This document shows, piece after piece, positions 52,738 through 61,721 of a DNA stretch of 64,000 nucleotides (positions are counted from its first letter, which is position 1; the number at the start of each line of letters is the position of its first letter). The stretch is taken from NCBI RefSeq assembly GCF_036997615.1, contig NZ_JAWLQA010000002.1. One strand, 5' to 3'. The notes under the pieces are model-generated. The model saw nothing but the letters and a program-made list of their open reading frames with translations. It ran no database searches and was not told where the DNA came from. The stretch is from Brachyspira sp949287565 (lineage in GTDB: Bacteria; Spirochaetota; Brachyspiria; Brachyspirales; Brachyspiraceae). A program made the translations under genes and the position numbers.

Positions 52738-53922
52738 TTATTTAGCATTAGCAAACAAATCTTTTATATCTGTTTTTTCCCAAGTAAATTCAGGAAGCTC
52801 TCTTCCAAAGTGACCATAAGCAGTAGTTTTTTCGTAAATAGGTCTTCTTAAATCTAATCTTTTGATTATACCTGCAGGAGTTAAATCAAGCTCTTTAGAA
52901 ACTATATTAGCTAATACTTCATCATGTACTTTTGCTGTACCAAAAGTATTAACATATACAGATAAAGGCTCAGGAACACCTATAGCATAAGCAAACTGTA
53001 CTAATGCTCTGTCAGCTATACCAGAAGCAACAATGTTTTTAGCAACGTATCTAGCCATATAACAAGCACTTCTATCTACTTTTGTAGGATCTTTACCAGA
53101 GAAAGCGCCGCCGCCATGAGCACCATGTCCGCCGTAACTGTCTACAATTATTTTTCTTCCTGTTAATCCGCAGTCACCCATAGGTCCGCCAACTACGAAT
53201 GAACCTGTTGGGTTAATATAATATTTTGTATTTTCATCAAGCATATTAGCCGGACATATTTCATTAATAACATATTTTTTAATGTCAGCTTCTATTTGTT
53301 TATGCTCAACGCCTGCAGCATGCTGAGTAGAAATAACAACAGCTTCTATTCTTGCAGCTTTACCGTCTTTATATTCAACAGTAACCTGACTTTTTCCATC
53401 TGGTCTTAAATAGTCAACTACTTTGTCTTTTCTAATCTTAGTTAAACGTTCTGCCAATCTATGGGCTAAATGTATAGTTAAAGGCATATATGTTTCAGTT
53501 TCATTTATAGCATAACCGAACATTATACCCTGGTCGCCTGCACCTTCAGAAACATTTGATGATTCAGAATTGAATAATCCTTTTCCGGCACTAACTCCCA
53601 TATCTATATCTGGAGACTGTTCTGCAATAGACTCCATAACTGCACAAGTATCAGCGTCAAAACCCATATCGCTGCTTGTGTATCCTATTCGCCTTACGGT
53701 ATCTCTAGCGATTTTTTGATAATCCAATTTAGCTTTTGTAGTGATTTCTCCGGCAATCATGATCATTCCAGTTTTTGCCAAAGTTTCACATGCAACTCTA
53801 GAATTTGGATCTTGTTTTAAACATTCGTCTAAGACTGCATCGCTTACAGCATCGCAGATCTTATCAGGATGGCCTTCTGTTACCGACTCAGAAGAGAAAT
53901 AATAATTCTTTATCTCTGCCAT
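52738..53922 (-). CDS. metK: S-adenosylmethionine synthase
   Basis: MetK makes SAM from methionine and ATP. Family motifs are clear: 'SSESVTEGHPDKICDAVSDAV', 'GAGDQGIMFGYA', 'GGHGAHGGGAFSGKDPTKVDRSA' and 'RALVQFAYAIGVPEPLSV'. From the ATG at 53922 it has 394 residues, the usual size. That ATG follows GAGGT, while the longest frame adds 17 residues without homology. No SAM riboswitch is recognised in the 100 bp upstream. It is monocistronic. Confidence 0.97.
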   Translation of the reverse strand: MAEIKNYYFSSESVTEGHPDKICDAVSDAVLDECLKQDPNSRVACETLAKTGMIMIAGEITTKAKLDYQKIARDTVRRIGYTSSDMGFDADTCAVMESIAEQSPDIDMGVSAGKGLFNSESSNVSEGAGDQGIMFGYAINETETYMPLTIHLAHRLAERLTKIRKDKVVDYLRPDGKSQVTVEYKDGKAARIEAVVISTQHAAGVEHKQIEADIKKYVINEICPANMLDENTKYYINPTGSFVVGGPMGDCGLTGRKIIVDSYGGHGAHGGGAFSGKDPTKVDRSACYMARYVAKNIVASGIADRALVQFAYAIGVPEPLSVYVNTFGTAKVHDEVLANIVSKELDLTPAGIIKRLDLRRPIYEKTTAYGHFGRELPEFTWEKTDIKDLFANAK

Positions 53923-54075
53923 AGTTTTACCTCTTTTTAAAATATAATCATGTGATTGTATATCAGTTAACATAAATAGTCAAGGAAATATTTGATAATT
54001 ATTACGATTTAGTATAAATAACTATAAAACTATTATTGTATATAGTATGATTTTAGTATTATTATACATATTAAA

Positions 54076-55062
54076 CTATGGTATTATTAAAAATCTTGTA
54101 GTAGATAGTATAATACTCAGGCATAAGCAAAGAAAAGCTATTATAATAAATGGTTTATAAAGTTCATCATACTGAATCAAGTCATCATCTAATATAGGCT
54201 TTTTCTCTAATCTATCTATTGTATTATAGACATTATCTAAAGCAGAAGCATTTTTAGCATTGAAATATTTACCGCCTGTAGTAGCTGCTATATCTATTAA
54301 AGATTCTTCATTAAGTGTAAAATCTGCTCTTATTCTTCTTTTACCATAGCTAGGATCATCATAAGTAACCCAAGCATGACTTCCGTTTGCATCTCCTATA
54401 CCTATTGTATATATTTTTATATTGAAATTAGATGCTATTTCAGAGGCTAGTTTAGGATCTATTTCCCCAGAGTTATTTTCTCCGTCTGTAAGGAGTATAA
54501 TAATTTTTTCATTATCTTCTTTTACACTCCTAAGCATATCAACAGCAGTGGCAATTCCAAGTCCTATTGATGTAGAACCTTCTTCATCTATTTCTATTTT
54601 TTTTATTTCTTCTTCCAATGAAGTATAGTCAAATGTAGCAGGTGAAAGTACAGAAGCTCTCAAAGCGAATGATACTAAACTTATTTTATCGAAATTTCTT
54701 TTCTTTATAAAGTCTATCATAGTTTTTTTAGAGGCTTCAAGTCTTGTAGGTATCATATCTTCAGCCATCATAGAAGGTGAAACGTCTACTACAAGAGATA
54801 TATAAATACCTTCTCCGTTGATATCTGATAAATGTGAAACCCTTGCAGGACGTGCTAAACCTATGATAGAAAAAGCAAGTGCCAATATGATAAGCATAAA
54901 TGGTATATCTTTAACATAATATCTTGATTTTAATACTTTAGACATACTTACTCTTGGGTGCTTTACAGAATAAGAATGATTCTTTCTTGTTTGTATATAT
55001 GCAAATATTATAATAGGCAAAGTTAACAGCAAGAATAAAAGTTTCGGATATACAAAAGTCAT
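54076..55062 (-). CDS. batA: BatA-like von Willebrand A domain membrane protein
   Basis: This is an inner-membrane protein with two N-terminal hydrophobic segments ('LLFLLLTLPIIIFAYIQT' and 'DIPFMLIILALAFSIIGLAR'), a VWA domain with the metal-site motif 'LVVDVSPSMMAEDM', and a C-terminal membrane helix. The 'PTRLEASKKTMIDFIKKR', 'DKISLVSFALRASVLSPAT' and 'LLTDGENNSGEIDPKLA' segments fit the Bat family. In other spirochetes bat genes are linked to oxidative stress tolerance and lie with a MoxR ATPase; no moxR or other bat gene is adjacent here. Role inferred from family. Confidence 0.88.
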   Translation of the reverse strand: MTFVYPKLLFLLLTLPIIIFAYIQTRKNHSYSVKHPRVSMSKVLKSRYYVKDIPFMLIILALAFSIIGLARPARVSHLSDINGEGIYISLVVDVSPSMMAEDMIPTRLEASKKTMIDFIKKRNFDKISLVSFALRASVLSPATFDYTSLEEEIKKIEIDEEGSTSIGLGIATAVDMLRSVKEDNEKIIILLTDGENNSGEIDPKLASEIASNFNIKIYTIGIGDANGSHAWVTYDDPSYGKRRIRADFTLNEESLIDIAATTGGKYFNAKNASALDNVYNTIDRLEKKPILDDDLIQYDELYKPFIIIAFLCLCLSIILSTTRFLIIP

Positions 55063-55243
55063 TTACACATTTTCCTAATCATAATTTTTATATTAAAACA
55101 TAATAAACAATATTAAAGTAATATTTGATAGATTATTATACTAAAATATATATAAAAGTAAAGTAGCATATAACCCTACAGACGTATATTTAATAATTAA
55201 ATTTTATAAATTTACAATAATATAAAATCTGCTATAAATATTA

Positions 55244-56254
55244 TTATTTATTTTCAAATAATTCATCTATTATAGAAACAGAGTTTTTGAATCTTTCCTG
55301 ATAATTACCATTTATAGAATGGTATTTTATATTTAAATCATTTAATATATCCTTTATTTTATTACTGTATTTTATTCTGTCATTTTTTATAATTTCGCTT
55401 CTGTCGCCGTCCTGAACAAAATCTACATCAGGCTCTAAAAATAGTATAGCATCATATTTGTTTATATGTATAATAGCTTTTGCTAATCTTTCATTATCTA
55501 TAATATTTTCATCTTCTAAGAAATGCATATAAAAGTTAGTGATTATAGCATCAGTATCAACAAATAGTATCTTGTTGCTGCTTTCTATTGCTTTTATTTC
55601 ATTTAATTTATGAGTAAGAAGTATTTCCGTAAAATCTTCTGAAAGCATAAGCAAATCAGTACCGGACTTTTCAGATAATTCTCTGCCTGCTTCTTCTATA
55701 TAATTAGTATTATAATAATTAGCAAGATTAATTGTGAGAGTGGATTTTCCTGTGCTTTCGCTTCCTAATAATAAAACTTTTTTTGTATAATAAGGCTTTA
55801 CTATATTAGGTAAATAATCCCAATACTTATAAACATTTTCTCTAATTTTTGAAGAGCTTATTTCATTTCTTTCTATAAATATTAATTCTGATTCTTTATA
55901 ATGTCTTGTGTAAAAAGAATCTTTATTTTTATAATCATCTCCGCAAAATACTGCATCAATTTTTTCACCTATAGCATTTTTTATTTTTATAGAATCTGCT
56001 TCCCATAAATCTTCTGTATATTCTTCTTTCGTATTTGCATTATCTTCTATAAATATAATCTTCACATTTCCGATATGCTTTGTTAATTGATAAAGCCATC
56101 GGTATCTTATTTTTTTATCAATTTCATTTCTGTTATTACCTACAGCCAAAACAATATAAAGTTTTTTACATTGATTAGCAGCTTCTATTATGCATCTTAT
56201 ATGCCCAAGATGAAGAGGATTAAAAGAACCTCCATACATTCCTACATTATACAT
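55244..56254 (-). CDS. nadR: NadR-type nicotinamide-nucleotide adenylyltransferase / ribosylnicotinamide kinase
   Basis: This bifunctional enzyme phosphorylates nicotinamide riboside and adenylates the product to NAD. Residues 1-150 form the adenylyltransferase ('GMYGGSFNPLHLGHIRCIIE' with its HxGH, and 'ISSSKIRENVYKYW'). Residues 155-336 form the kinase with Walker A 'VLLLGSESTGKSTLTINL'. The DNA-binding helix-turn-helix of enterobacterial NadR is absent, so it is an enzyme only. The transporter pnuC lies 12 bp upstream on the same strand, making a salvage operon. AAGGAG-like site weak. Confidence 0.93.
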   Translation of the reverse strand: MYNVGMYGGSFNPLHLGHIRCIIEAANQCKKLYIVLAVGNNRNEIDKKIRYRWLYQLTKHIGNVKIIFIEDNANTKEEYTEDLWEADSIKIKNAIGEKIDAVFCGDDYKNKDSFYTRHYKESELIFIERNEISSSKIRENVYKYWDYLPNIVKPYYTKKVLLLGSESTGKSTLTINLANYYNTNYIEEAGRELSEKSGTDLLMLSEDFTEILLTHKLNEIKAIESSNKILFVDTDAIITNFYMHFLEDENIIDNERLAKAIIHINKYDAILFLEPDVDFVQDGDRSEIIKNDRIKYSNKIKDILNDLNIKYHSINGNYQERFKNSVSIIDELFENK

Positions 56255-56266
56255 AAAAACTCCGAA

Positions 56267-56953
56267 TTATTTTTGTAAATTGGCTTCTTTATACCATTTA
56301 ATAAACATAAATATTGCATTAATTAAGTAAACACTCCACATAAGCAAAGTTGCTATATTATCTCCTCCGCTTGAGAAATTAATATACCATATAGAAATAT
56401 TGAGAATGTTTACAAGTATCCACATTATCCATTGTTCAGTGCATCTTTTTACGCATAGTATCTGTGCAGTTACAGCAAATACTGTACTAGCACTATCAAC
56501 AAAAGGAAGAGAGCCTCCTAATTTTTTTAATATAAGTCCGTAAATAAATATTGATATAAAAGATAGAGAGAATATTATAATTTTATATTTATTATCCAAT
56601 TTTGTTTTTATCACTTCTTTGCTTTCATTATTTATATTTCTGCTCCATAATACAAAGCCTACTATATTCATAGGTATATAATAGAAGACATTTAGCATAA
56701 ACTCGCCGTAATATTTAGCATTAAAAGCTATAATAGAATAAAGAATAGTATTAACCATTCCAAATATATATGAAGATAATTTTCCTTTACCTGTGAGAAT
56801 TACACATAATATACCGCTTATTGATGATACTATACCAATAATATTTTCTTTCCAATATATAGAAAGCGATAATATTATAGTGCTTGCAATTATAATCCAT
56901 ATAATTTCTGCTGCTTTCCAATTTTGAAGTTCATTTTTTATAAAATTTTTCAT
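56267..56953 (-). CDS. pnuC: Nicotinamide riboside transporter PnuC
   Basis: This is a 228-residue inner-membrane facilitator with about seven hydrophobic segments. The family markers 'YIFGMVNTILYSIIAFNAKYYGEF', 'NVFYYIPMNIVGFVLWSRN' and 'RCTEQWIMWILVNILNISIWY' are clear. It imports nicotinamide riboside, which the adjacent NadR traps by phosphorylation. It is the first gene of the pair. No NAD-sensing riboswitch is recognised upstream. Confidence 0.95.
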   Translation of the reverse strand: MKNFIKNELQNWKAAEIIWIIIASTIILSLSIYWKENIIGIVSSISGILCVILTGKGKLSSYIFGMVNTILYSIIAFNAKYYGEFMLNVFYYIPMNIVGFVLWSRNINNESKEVIKTKLDNKYKIIIFSLSFISIFIYGLILKKLGGSLPFVDSASTVFAVTAQILCVKRCTEQWIMWILVNILNISIWYINFSSGGDNIATLLMWSVYLINAIFMFIKWYKEANLQK

Positions 56954-57066
56954 TATGATTTTATCAGTTTAAAAATTTTCTTCTAATTATATAGTTATTT
57001 TACATAAAATCAATATTAACTAATTTTATATACTAAAAACTATGCTTAATAAATTGAATTTTACTA

Positions 57067-57095
57067 TTGACAAAAAATAAATTTAAAAATAATAT
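57067..57095 (+). promoter_or_regulatory. Sigma70-like promoter of the lipoprotein gene at 57.1 kb
   Basis: TTGACA (57067-57072), a 17-bp spacer and TAATAT (57090-57095) lie 18 bp before the ribosome site CGGAG. Confidence 0.65.
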
Positions 57096-57122
57096 GAAGT
57101 TATTAAGAAAACGGAGATAAAT

Positions 57123-57602
57123 ATATTAAGAAAATTACTAATTACATCTTTATTATTTATATCTTTATTTACTGTAAGCTGTGAGATGTTTAAAAAAACA
57201 GCTGATGAAGTTACAGGATCAATTACAGGAATAGACAGATCTTATGTTGGAACTTGGGATGCTGACAGCACTTCAGATATAACTCATCAAAATCTTTTAG
57301 GTGCTTATTTTATAATAAAAGAAGATGGTTCTATGGATTTTTATTATAGACCAGACAGAAAAACATATAATTTCCCTTCAACTTCAATATTAAAAGTTGG
57401 TAATGCTTATATAGCTACATATAATGAAACAGATCCTAATAACAATAATGTATTATTGAAAAAACATATACTTAATATGACTTTTGAAGAAAGAGATAAT
57501 GGAAACGGAACATTTTCTTCTATAATAAATGTTAGCTATAATGTTGAGGTAAATAGTGAAGGTACAATAGTTAAAGGTGTTTTTGTTAGAAGAGCACAGT
57601 GA
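57123..57602 (+). CDS. Small lipoprotein with an apparent ATA start codon
   Basis: The frame runs without interruption from a lipoprotein signal ('LRKLLITSLLFISLFTVSC', lipobox TVSC near 57180) to the stop at 57602. No in-frame ATG, GTG or TTG precedes the signal. The codon six bases after CGGAG is ATA (57123-57125), where an ATG is expected. The first ATG (57186) lies after the lipobox Cys and would give a cytoplasmic stub without signal. So it is either a rare ATA start or a start-codon mutation. The mature domain has 'YVGTWDADS' and 'EDGSMDFYYRPD', resembling the lipoprotein at 61284-61646. Function unknown. A terminator follows. Confidence 0.6.
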   Translation: MLRKLLITSLLFISLFTVSCEMFKKTADEVTGSITGIDRSYVGTWDADSTSDITHQNLLGAYFIIKEDGSMDFYYRPDRKTYNFPSTSILKVGNAYIATYNETDPNNNNVLLKKHILNMTFEERDNGNGTFSSIINVSYNVEVNSEGTIVKGVFVRRAQ

Positions 57603-57621
57603 AATTTTAATATAGAAATTA

Positions 57622-57652
57622 TTAAGGGAGCTTTAAAAGGCTCCCTTTTTTA
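57622..57652 (+). terminator. Terminator after the lipoprotein gene
   Basis: AAGGGAGC (57624-57631) pairs with GCTCCCTT (57640-57647), followed by a run of T. Confidence 0.9.
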
Positions 57653-57731
57653 TTTTTGAAAATTAAATTTAATTGATGAAATGATATTTATAATGTAAAA
57701 TCAAAATAATAAAAATGTTTTAGGTTTTATA

Positions 57732-59678
57732 ATGGCTTCAAATAAAAATAGTAAGGCAAAACAATTCAATATAAAAAATAATGACAGAAGATACATAATT
57801 GAAAAATACAATACATCTTTAAAATATGATTCATATGAAAATAATATAAATAAACGCTATGATGATTATTATATTCTCCACTCACTAAAAAATATAGTAA
57901 ATAAAATCAATACTTTAAAAAAAGAAAATAATGATATAAAAGTATTATTAGTATCAATGAATTCAGGAAAGCCTGCACAATTAGAAAAAGGAAAATATAA
58001 ATATATAGAAATAGAGTTTGATAAAAAATTAAATTATAAAGAAGAGGAGCCTGATTATACAGATGATATTTATTTATTTTTAGATGAAAATAAAATTTGT
58101 TTTTTTGAAATAGGTGTGTTTTTAGAATTATATAATAATTTGAAATCTTATGAACATTTTAAATATACCCATTCTTTACAAGCTTTTTATATTTATCAAA
58201 TAATTAATAAAATAATAAGTCCTTATAAATTAATATATGATAATTACCGCTTTTTAAATAAAGAAATAAGTTATAAAGATATTATAAGAGATATAAAAGA
58301 AAATGATTTTGAACTTATAATCAAATATAGAGAAATTGAAAGATTAAAGAAAGTAATGCAGGAATATTTTGATAACAATAAAAAAACTGTTTCAATTCTT
58401 CCTTCATATAGATTAAATAAAGAAGATAAGAAAAAAGATACTAGATATTATACATTAGAAAGTTTAATAGTTTTAGATGAAATATTAAGAATATACAAAG
58501 ATATAAAAAGTACTGATTTTATATTTATTAGAAATATAAGCTATCTAGATGATGCTGAAGAGATAGCGAAAGAGATATTTGATTTTGATAAAATACTTAA
58601 ATTAGAGATGTACAGCAGAAGCGAAAAATATATAAAAGAAATTTGTTTAAATATAAGCTATGATAAAGAAAGACGAAAAGAAATAAAGAAAATAGACATA
58701 AAAAATATATTTAATAATTTTGAAAATGTACAAATAAAAGACTTAGAGAATATAATATTTTATCTGTATGATACAATACTTAATTTGATAAGAGATAACA
58801 AAAACTATAATAATATAAAAGAAGATGAACAGTTACAAAAAGGAATTTTATATTATGACAGTGTTTTTTATTACTTACAATATTTTATAGGTTATTTATT
58901 TAATAAAGAAATTATAAATGAAGAAGAATATATAAAAATAATAGAGCTTTACATTTATAAATATAATACACTTAGAAATCATAATATTTATAGGTTTTAC
59001 AAATTTTATTTAAATAACGAAACAGCAAAAAAGTATAATATAGAAAATTACGGTATTATTAATTATTATGTTTACTATTATCAAAATGAAGAAAAAATAC
59101 TTAAAAATTATTCAATATATGATTATAAAGAAATATACATTTATTATTATAAGTTTATATTGATGAGTATTGCATACAATATTGTAGGCTATCATAGAGA
59201 TGAAAAAGATTATATAAAAACTAGAATAGAAATAAAAGAAGAGATAGAAAAAAATCCAGATAGTATAATATTAAATTTAGAAATTACCTATAAAGAAGAG
59301 TTTAAAAAAATAAAAAATGATATTAAAAAATTTAATATAATGCTTAATAATTTATACTTTATTAATATTATTGATTATGAAGAGTATAAAAAATATAATT
59401 GTTGTAAGTTGGAAGAATTAATAAATTATATTTGTGATTTAATTCAAGATGATGAAAAATTCATAAATATAGAAGAAAATATAAAAGACTTTGAAATATA
59501 TCAATTAATAATGAAAGAAACAGAATCAATAAAAGAAGATAATAAATATAAACTATTCTATTCATTTTTAGAAGAAGAATATAAATTAAGCTATGATAAT
59601 ACAGAAGATATAATAAAAAAAATCAATAACTTCTATAATATATACAAATCAATAGAAATTCCTATAAAAAATATTTAA
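57732..59678 (+). CDS. Large orphan hypothetical protein rich in Tyr, Ile, Lys and Asn
   Basis: No family is recognised in these 648 residues. There is no signal peptide or clear membrane segment. The protein is charged and helical throughout, with unusually many Tyr ('KYIEIEFDKKLNYKEEEPDY', 'NIVGYHRDEKDYIKTRIE'). The gene is even more AT-rich than its neighbours and has many ATA and AAA codons, which may mark a recently gained or fast-evolving gene. The start ATG has only a weak site (TTAGG). It has a normal stop and no frameshift. It lies between two small-lipoprotein and broken-gene neighbours. Confidence 0.6.
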   Translation: MASNKNSKAKQFNIKNNDRRYIIEKYNTSLKYDSYENNINKRYDDYYILHSLKNIVNKINTLKKENNDIKVLLVSMNSGKPAQLEKGKYKYIEIEFDKKLNYKEEEPDYTDDIYLFLDENKICFFEIGVFLELYNNLKSYEHFKYTHSLQAFYIYQIINKIISPYKLIYDNYRFLNKEISYKDIIRDIKENDFELIIKYREIERLKKVMQEYFDNNKKTVSILPSYRLNKEDKKKDTRYYTLESLIVLDEILRIYKDIKSTDFIFIRNISYLDDAEEIAKEIFDFDKILKLEMYSRSEKYIKEICLNISYDKERRKEIKKIDIKNIFNNFENVQIKDLENIIFYLYDTILNLIRDNKNYNNIKEDEQLQKGILYYDSVFYYLQYFIGYLFNKEIINEEEYIKIIELYIYKYNTLRNHNIYRFYKFYLNNETAKKYNIENYGIINYYVYYYQNEEKILKNYSIYDYKEIYIYYYKFILMSIAYNIVGYHRDEKDYIKTRIEIKEEIEKNPDSIILNLEITYKEEFKKIKNDIKKFNIMLNNLYFINIIDYEEYKKYNCCKLEELINYICDLIQDDEKFINIEENIKDFEIYQLIMKETESIKEDNKYKLFYSFLEEEYKLSYDNTEDIIKKINNFYNIYKSIEIPIKNI

Positions 59679-59701
59679 AAAAATCAAAAAAAAATTCTCG
59701 A

Positions 59702-59725
59702 TTGACATCCAGACGAATATGTCAA
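59702..59725 (+). promoter_or_regulatory. Promoter -35 with overlapping dyad
   Basis: TTGACAT (59702-59708) and ATGTCAA (59719-59725) form a perfect 7-bp inverted repeat over a -35 box. A -10-like TGATAA lies downstream. It resembles an operator and precedes the broken small gene. Confidence 0.45.
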
Positions 59726-59763
59726 ATGATAAAAACATATAAAGAGCCTAATATATAACTATG

Positions 59764-59788
59764 GTTAGATAAAAAACACATATCTAAC
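59764..59788 (+). promoter_or_regulatory. Leader hairpin before the broken small gene
   Basis: GTTAGATA (59764-59771) pairs perfectly with TATCTAAC (59781-59788) about 17 bases before the ribosome site. It has no T run, so a translational or RNA-stability role is as likely as termination. Confidence 0.4.
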
Positions 59789-59818
59789 TAAATATCATTT
59801 TTATAAAGGAGGCTCGAT

Positions 59819-60056
59819 ATGAGTAAAAAAAGCAATCATAATGCGGATATTTCAAATCCAAACAAAGGTACACCGAAGCTATGACAAAAATCAAAGCAAC
59901 AGAGGCAAACAGTTGAACCCTAATCTAAAAGAAATAATAAATAAAATTATTTCTTCTGGCCGTTTCAAATTATTTATTATTTTGGGGCGGCTTGAACAAT
60001 TAAAGTTAATGAAAGGTATTATAAAAAGTTTGTATCTAATGATAACGAGGTATTAA
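59819..60056 (+). pseudogene. Frameshifted small Asn/Gly/Lys-rich protein gene
   Basis: A near-perfect ribosome site (AAAGGAGG) precedes an ATG at 59819. The frame reads MSKKSNHNADISNPNKGTP and stops at 59884. In the next frame, without a gap, the sequence continues RSYDKNQSNRGKQLNPN. Together they match a family of about 50-residue proteins I recall with a GTSGTNKTYDKNQGNRGKQ-like middle, so a short deletion (for example 11 bases) shifted the frame. After NPN the second frame runs on to 60056 in sequence that looks noncoding. The role of the family is unknown. The adjacent Smr gene follows 35 bp later. Confidence 0.6.
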
Positions 60057-60090
60057 AAAATTTAATAATAATATTTAAGGAGATTGTATA

Positions 60091-60372
60091 ATGAACATTT
60101 ACTTATTTATTGACTTACATAGAAAAAGAGCAAAAGAAGTGAGAACTCATTTCACAAATTTATTAAAGATATTATGCGTATTAAAAATAGTATTTGGAGA
60201 TAGTTTAAGCATTAATATGGAGGTGGTGTTTGGCAGAGGGCTTCATAGTGAAAATAAAATACCTGTTTTGAAATATGTTGTTTTAAAACAAGCTAAAAAA
60301 TATCAAGATTTCGGATACAAGTACAAACTAAATAAAAAAACAGCTAACGGCTCTATGATTATAACTTTTTAA
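60091..60372 (+). CDS. Smr-domain-like small protein
   Basis: This 93-residue protein resembles a stand-alone Smr (small MutS-related) domain: 'FIDLHRKRAKEVRTHFTNLL' corresponds to the DLHG start, 'VVFGRGLHSENKIPVLKYVV' to the conserved GRGxHS loop, and 'NKKTANGSMIITF' to the final strand. Smr domains can cut or bind branched or structured nucleic acids, including mRNA on stalled ribosomes. The Gly of DLHG is Arg here. A strong site (AAGGAG) precedes the ATG. The MerR-like gene follows after 17 bp. Confidence 0.75.
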   Translation: MNIYLFIDLHRKRAKEVRTHFTNLLKILCVLKIVFGDSLSINMEVVFGRGLHSENKIPVLKYVVLKQAKKYQDFGYKYKLNKKTANGSMIITF

Positions 60373-60389
60373 TAAATAAGGTAAATGCA

Positions 60390-61136
60390 ATGGCTAAAAG
60401 AGATGAAAATAACAATATAGATATAAATGCTAAGAGAGACATAAACAATTTTGATTTATATTATTTTATAAAGAATAAAAAATATTACTTGCCAAAATAT
60501 TCATTTATTTTGAAAAGCAAAAAAAGATTGATGTCCATAGGTGAATTTTTAAATCTTTTGGAAAAAAACAGTATAAAGAATATGAGCATTAATTTATTAA
60601 GAGAATGGGATAATAAAGAGCTTCTTCCAGCATATAGAGTTGAAAGAGGAATGATCAGAACAGAAAGCAGATATTACATAATGGAGCATCTTGATATTGT
60701 AAAAGAGATAGTAAAGCTAAAATCCTACGGGCTTGAGATAAGAGAGATAGAAAAGATAATTTTTGAAAATAAATCTTTTGAAATACTTTTCTTATCAAAA
60801 ATAATAAAAAATAAGGAGTTATTTATGAAGATGAAAGATATTATAAAAAACATAAAACATATAGAAGATGAGCTAGTAAGTTCTATATGCACCGAAGTGA
60901 AAAAAATATTTAATATTAATGATGATGATTTTAAAGAAACTTTTAATGATAAATATTTAAACACTATATTAAATGATTATAAAAAGAGCAATTTAAATAC
61001 TGATGAAGCAAGTATATTATTATTATCTTTAATACTTTTAAGTTTGTATAATTCTTATGACAATAATTTTTTTGACAGAGAAAAGTTCTCTAAACAGTTT
61101 TACAGTATCATAAGCGAGAATAAAAATTATACCTAA
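60390..61136 (+). CDS. MerR-like DNA-binding protein
   Basis: Residues 45-125 look like a MerR winged helix: 'LMSIGEFLNLLEKN', 'INLLREWDNKELLPAYRVER', 'TESRYYIMEHLDIVKEIVKLKSYGLEIREIEK'. This matches the usual order of helix-turn-helix, wing (R..SRYY) and second helix pair. The rest is a helical C-terminal domain of about 120 residues without Cys-type metal sites, so the effector is unknown. The N-terminal 45 residues are extra and charged. It lies 17 bp after the Smr-like gene, probably in one transcript. Confidence 0.7.
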   Translation: MAKRDENNNIDINAKRDINNFDLYYFIKNKKYYLPKYSFILKSKKRLMSIGEFLNLLEKNSIKNMSINLLREWDNKELLPAYRVERGMIRTESRYYIMEHLDIVKEIVKLKSYGLEIREIEKIIFENKSFEILFLSKIIKNKELFMKMKDIIKNIKHIEDELVSSICTEVKKIFNINDDDFKETFNDKYLNTILNDYKKSNLNTDEASILLLSLILLSLYNSYDNNFFDREKFSKQFYSIISENKNYT

Positions 61137-61283
61137 CTATACTTAGATGCATACTTTATTGATTAATGACATTGAATAAAGAGCAAATATGTTTAATATA
61201 TATAAATGCTTTTAAACATTTGATAACTTATTAAAGATGAAAAAATCTTTAATTGTTATAAATAAAAAATAGGAGATTTCAAA

Positions 61284-61646
61284 ATGACTAAGAAAATTTT
61301 ATCAATTGCCGCTGCTATAATTTTAGCAAGTTTGTTAATGATTGGATGCAGCAACAAAACTACTGATCCTACACCTAATAAAGGTATAGAAACATATCAA
61401 GGAAACTGGCAGCCTAAAGATACTAGTAAACCATATGGAGGTACTTTTACAATAAATTCCGACGGCTCAATCAATATGCATGATAGTGAAGGTACAACTA
61501 TACAAAAAAATCAGATAACAGATAAAGGAAATGAAGTGTATGAGTTCAGCATACAAGGATATACAATAACTCTTACATTTAAAGATACTTCTAATTGTAT
61601 TATGAAGCAAGGCGGAATGGATATAGAGATGATTAAAGTTAATTAA
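61284..61646 (+). CDS. Small lipoprotein
   Basis: A lipoprotein signal (KKILSIAAAIILASLLMIGC, with its Cys) is followed by a Thr/Pro linker and a compact beta domain of about 85 residues: 'YQGNWQPKDTSKPYGGTFTI', 'SDGSINMHDSEG', 'YTITLTFKDTSNCIMK'. It resembles the lipoprotein at 57123-57602 in the Y-x-G-x-W and DGS positions. AGGAG precedes the ATG. A short hairpin (AAAGAT/ATCTTT, 61232-61249) lies in the leader. Function unknown; such domains often bind lipids or metabolites in the envelope. Confidence 0.75.
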   Translation: MTKKILSIAAAIILASLLMIGCSNKTTDPTPNKGIETYQGNWQPKDTSKPYGGTFTINSDGSINMHDSEGTTIQKNQITDKGNEVYEFSIQGYTITLTFKDTSNCIMKQGGMDIEMIKVN

Positions 61647-61661
61647 AAATTATTAGTATTA

Positions 61662-61703
61662 TAATGAAACCTGTCTTAATAGTTTTATTATGACAGGTTT
61701 TTT
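61662..61703 (+). terminator. Terminator after the lipoprotein gene at 61.3 kb
   Basis: AAACCTGTC (61667-61675) pairs perfectly with GACAGGTTT (61692-61700), followed by T. Confidence 0.85.
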
Positions 61704-61721
61704 ATATCTATAAAATTATGT

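Noticed and set aside
53923..54075. SAM riboswitch or other leader upstream of metK
   Set aside because: Only about 100 bp of AT-rich DNA with no GC-rich stems or conserved core seen.
61284..61646. Idea that the two small lipoproteins at 57 and 61 kb are close paralogs
   Set aside because: Only a few positions (Y-x-G-x-W, DGS) agree; the rest is too different to claim a recent duplication without alignment.
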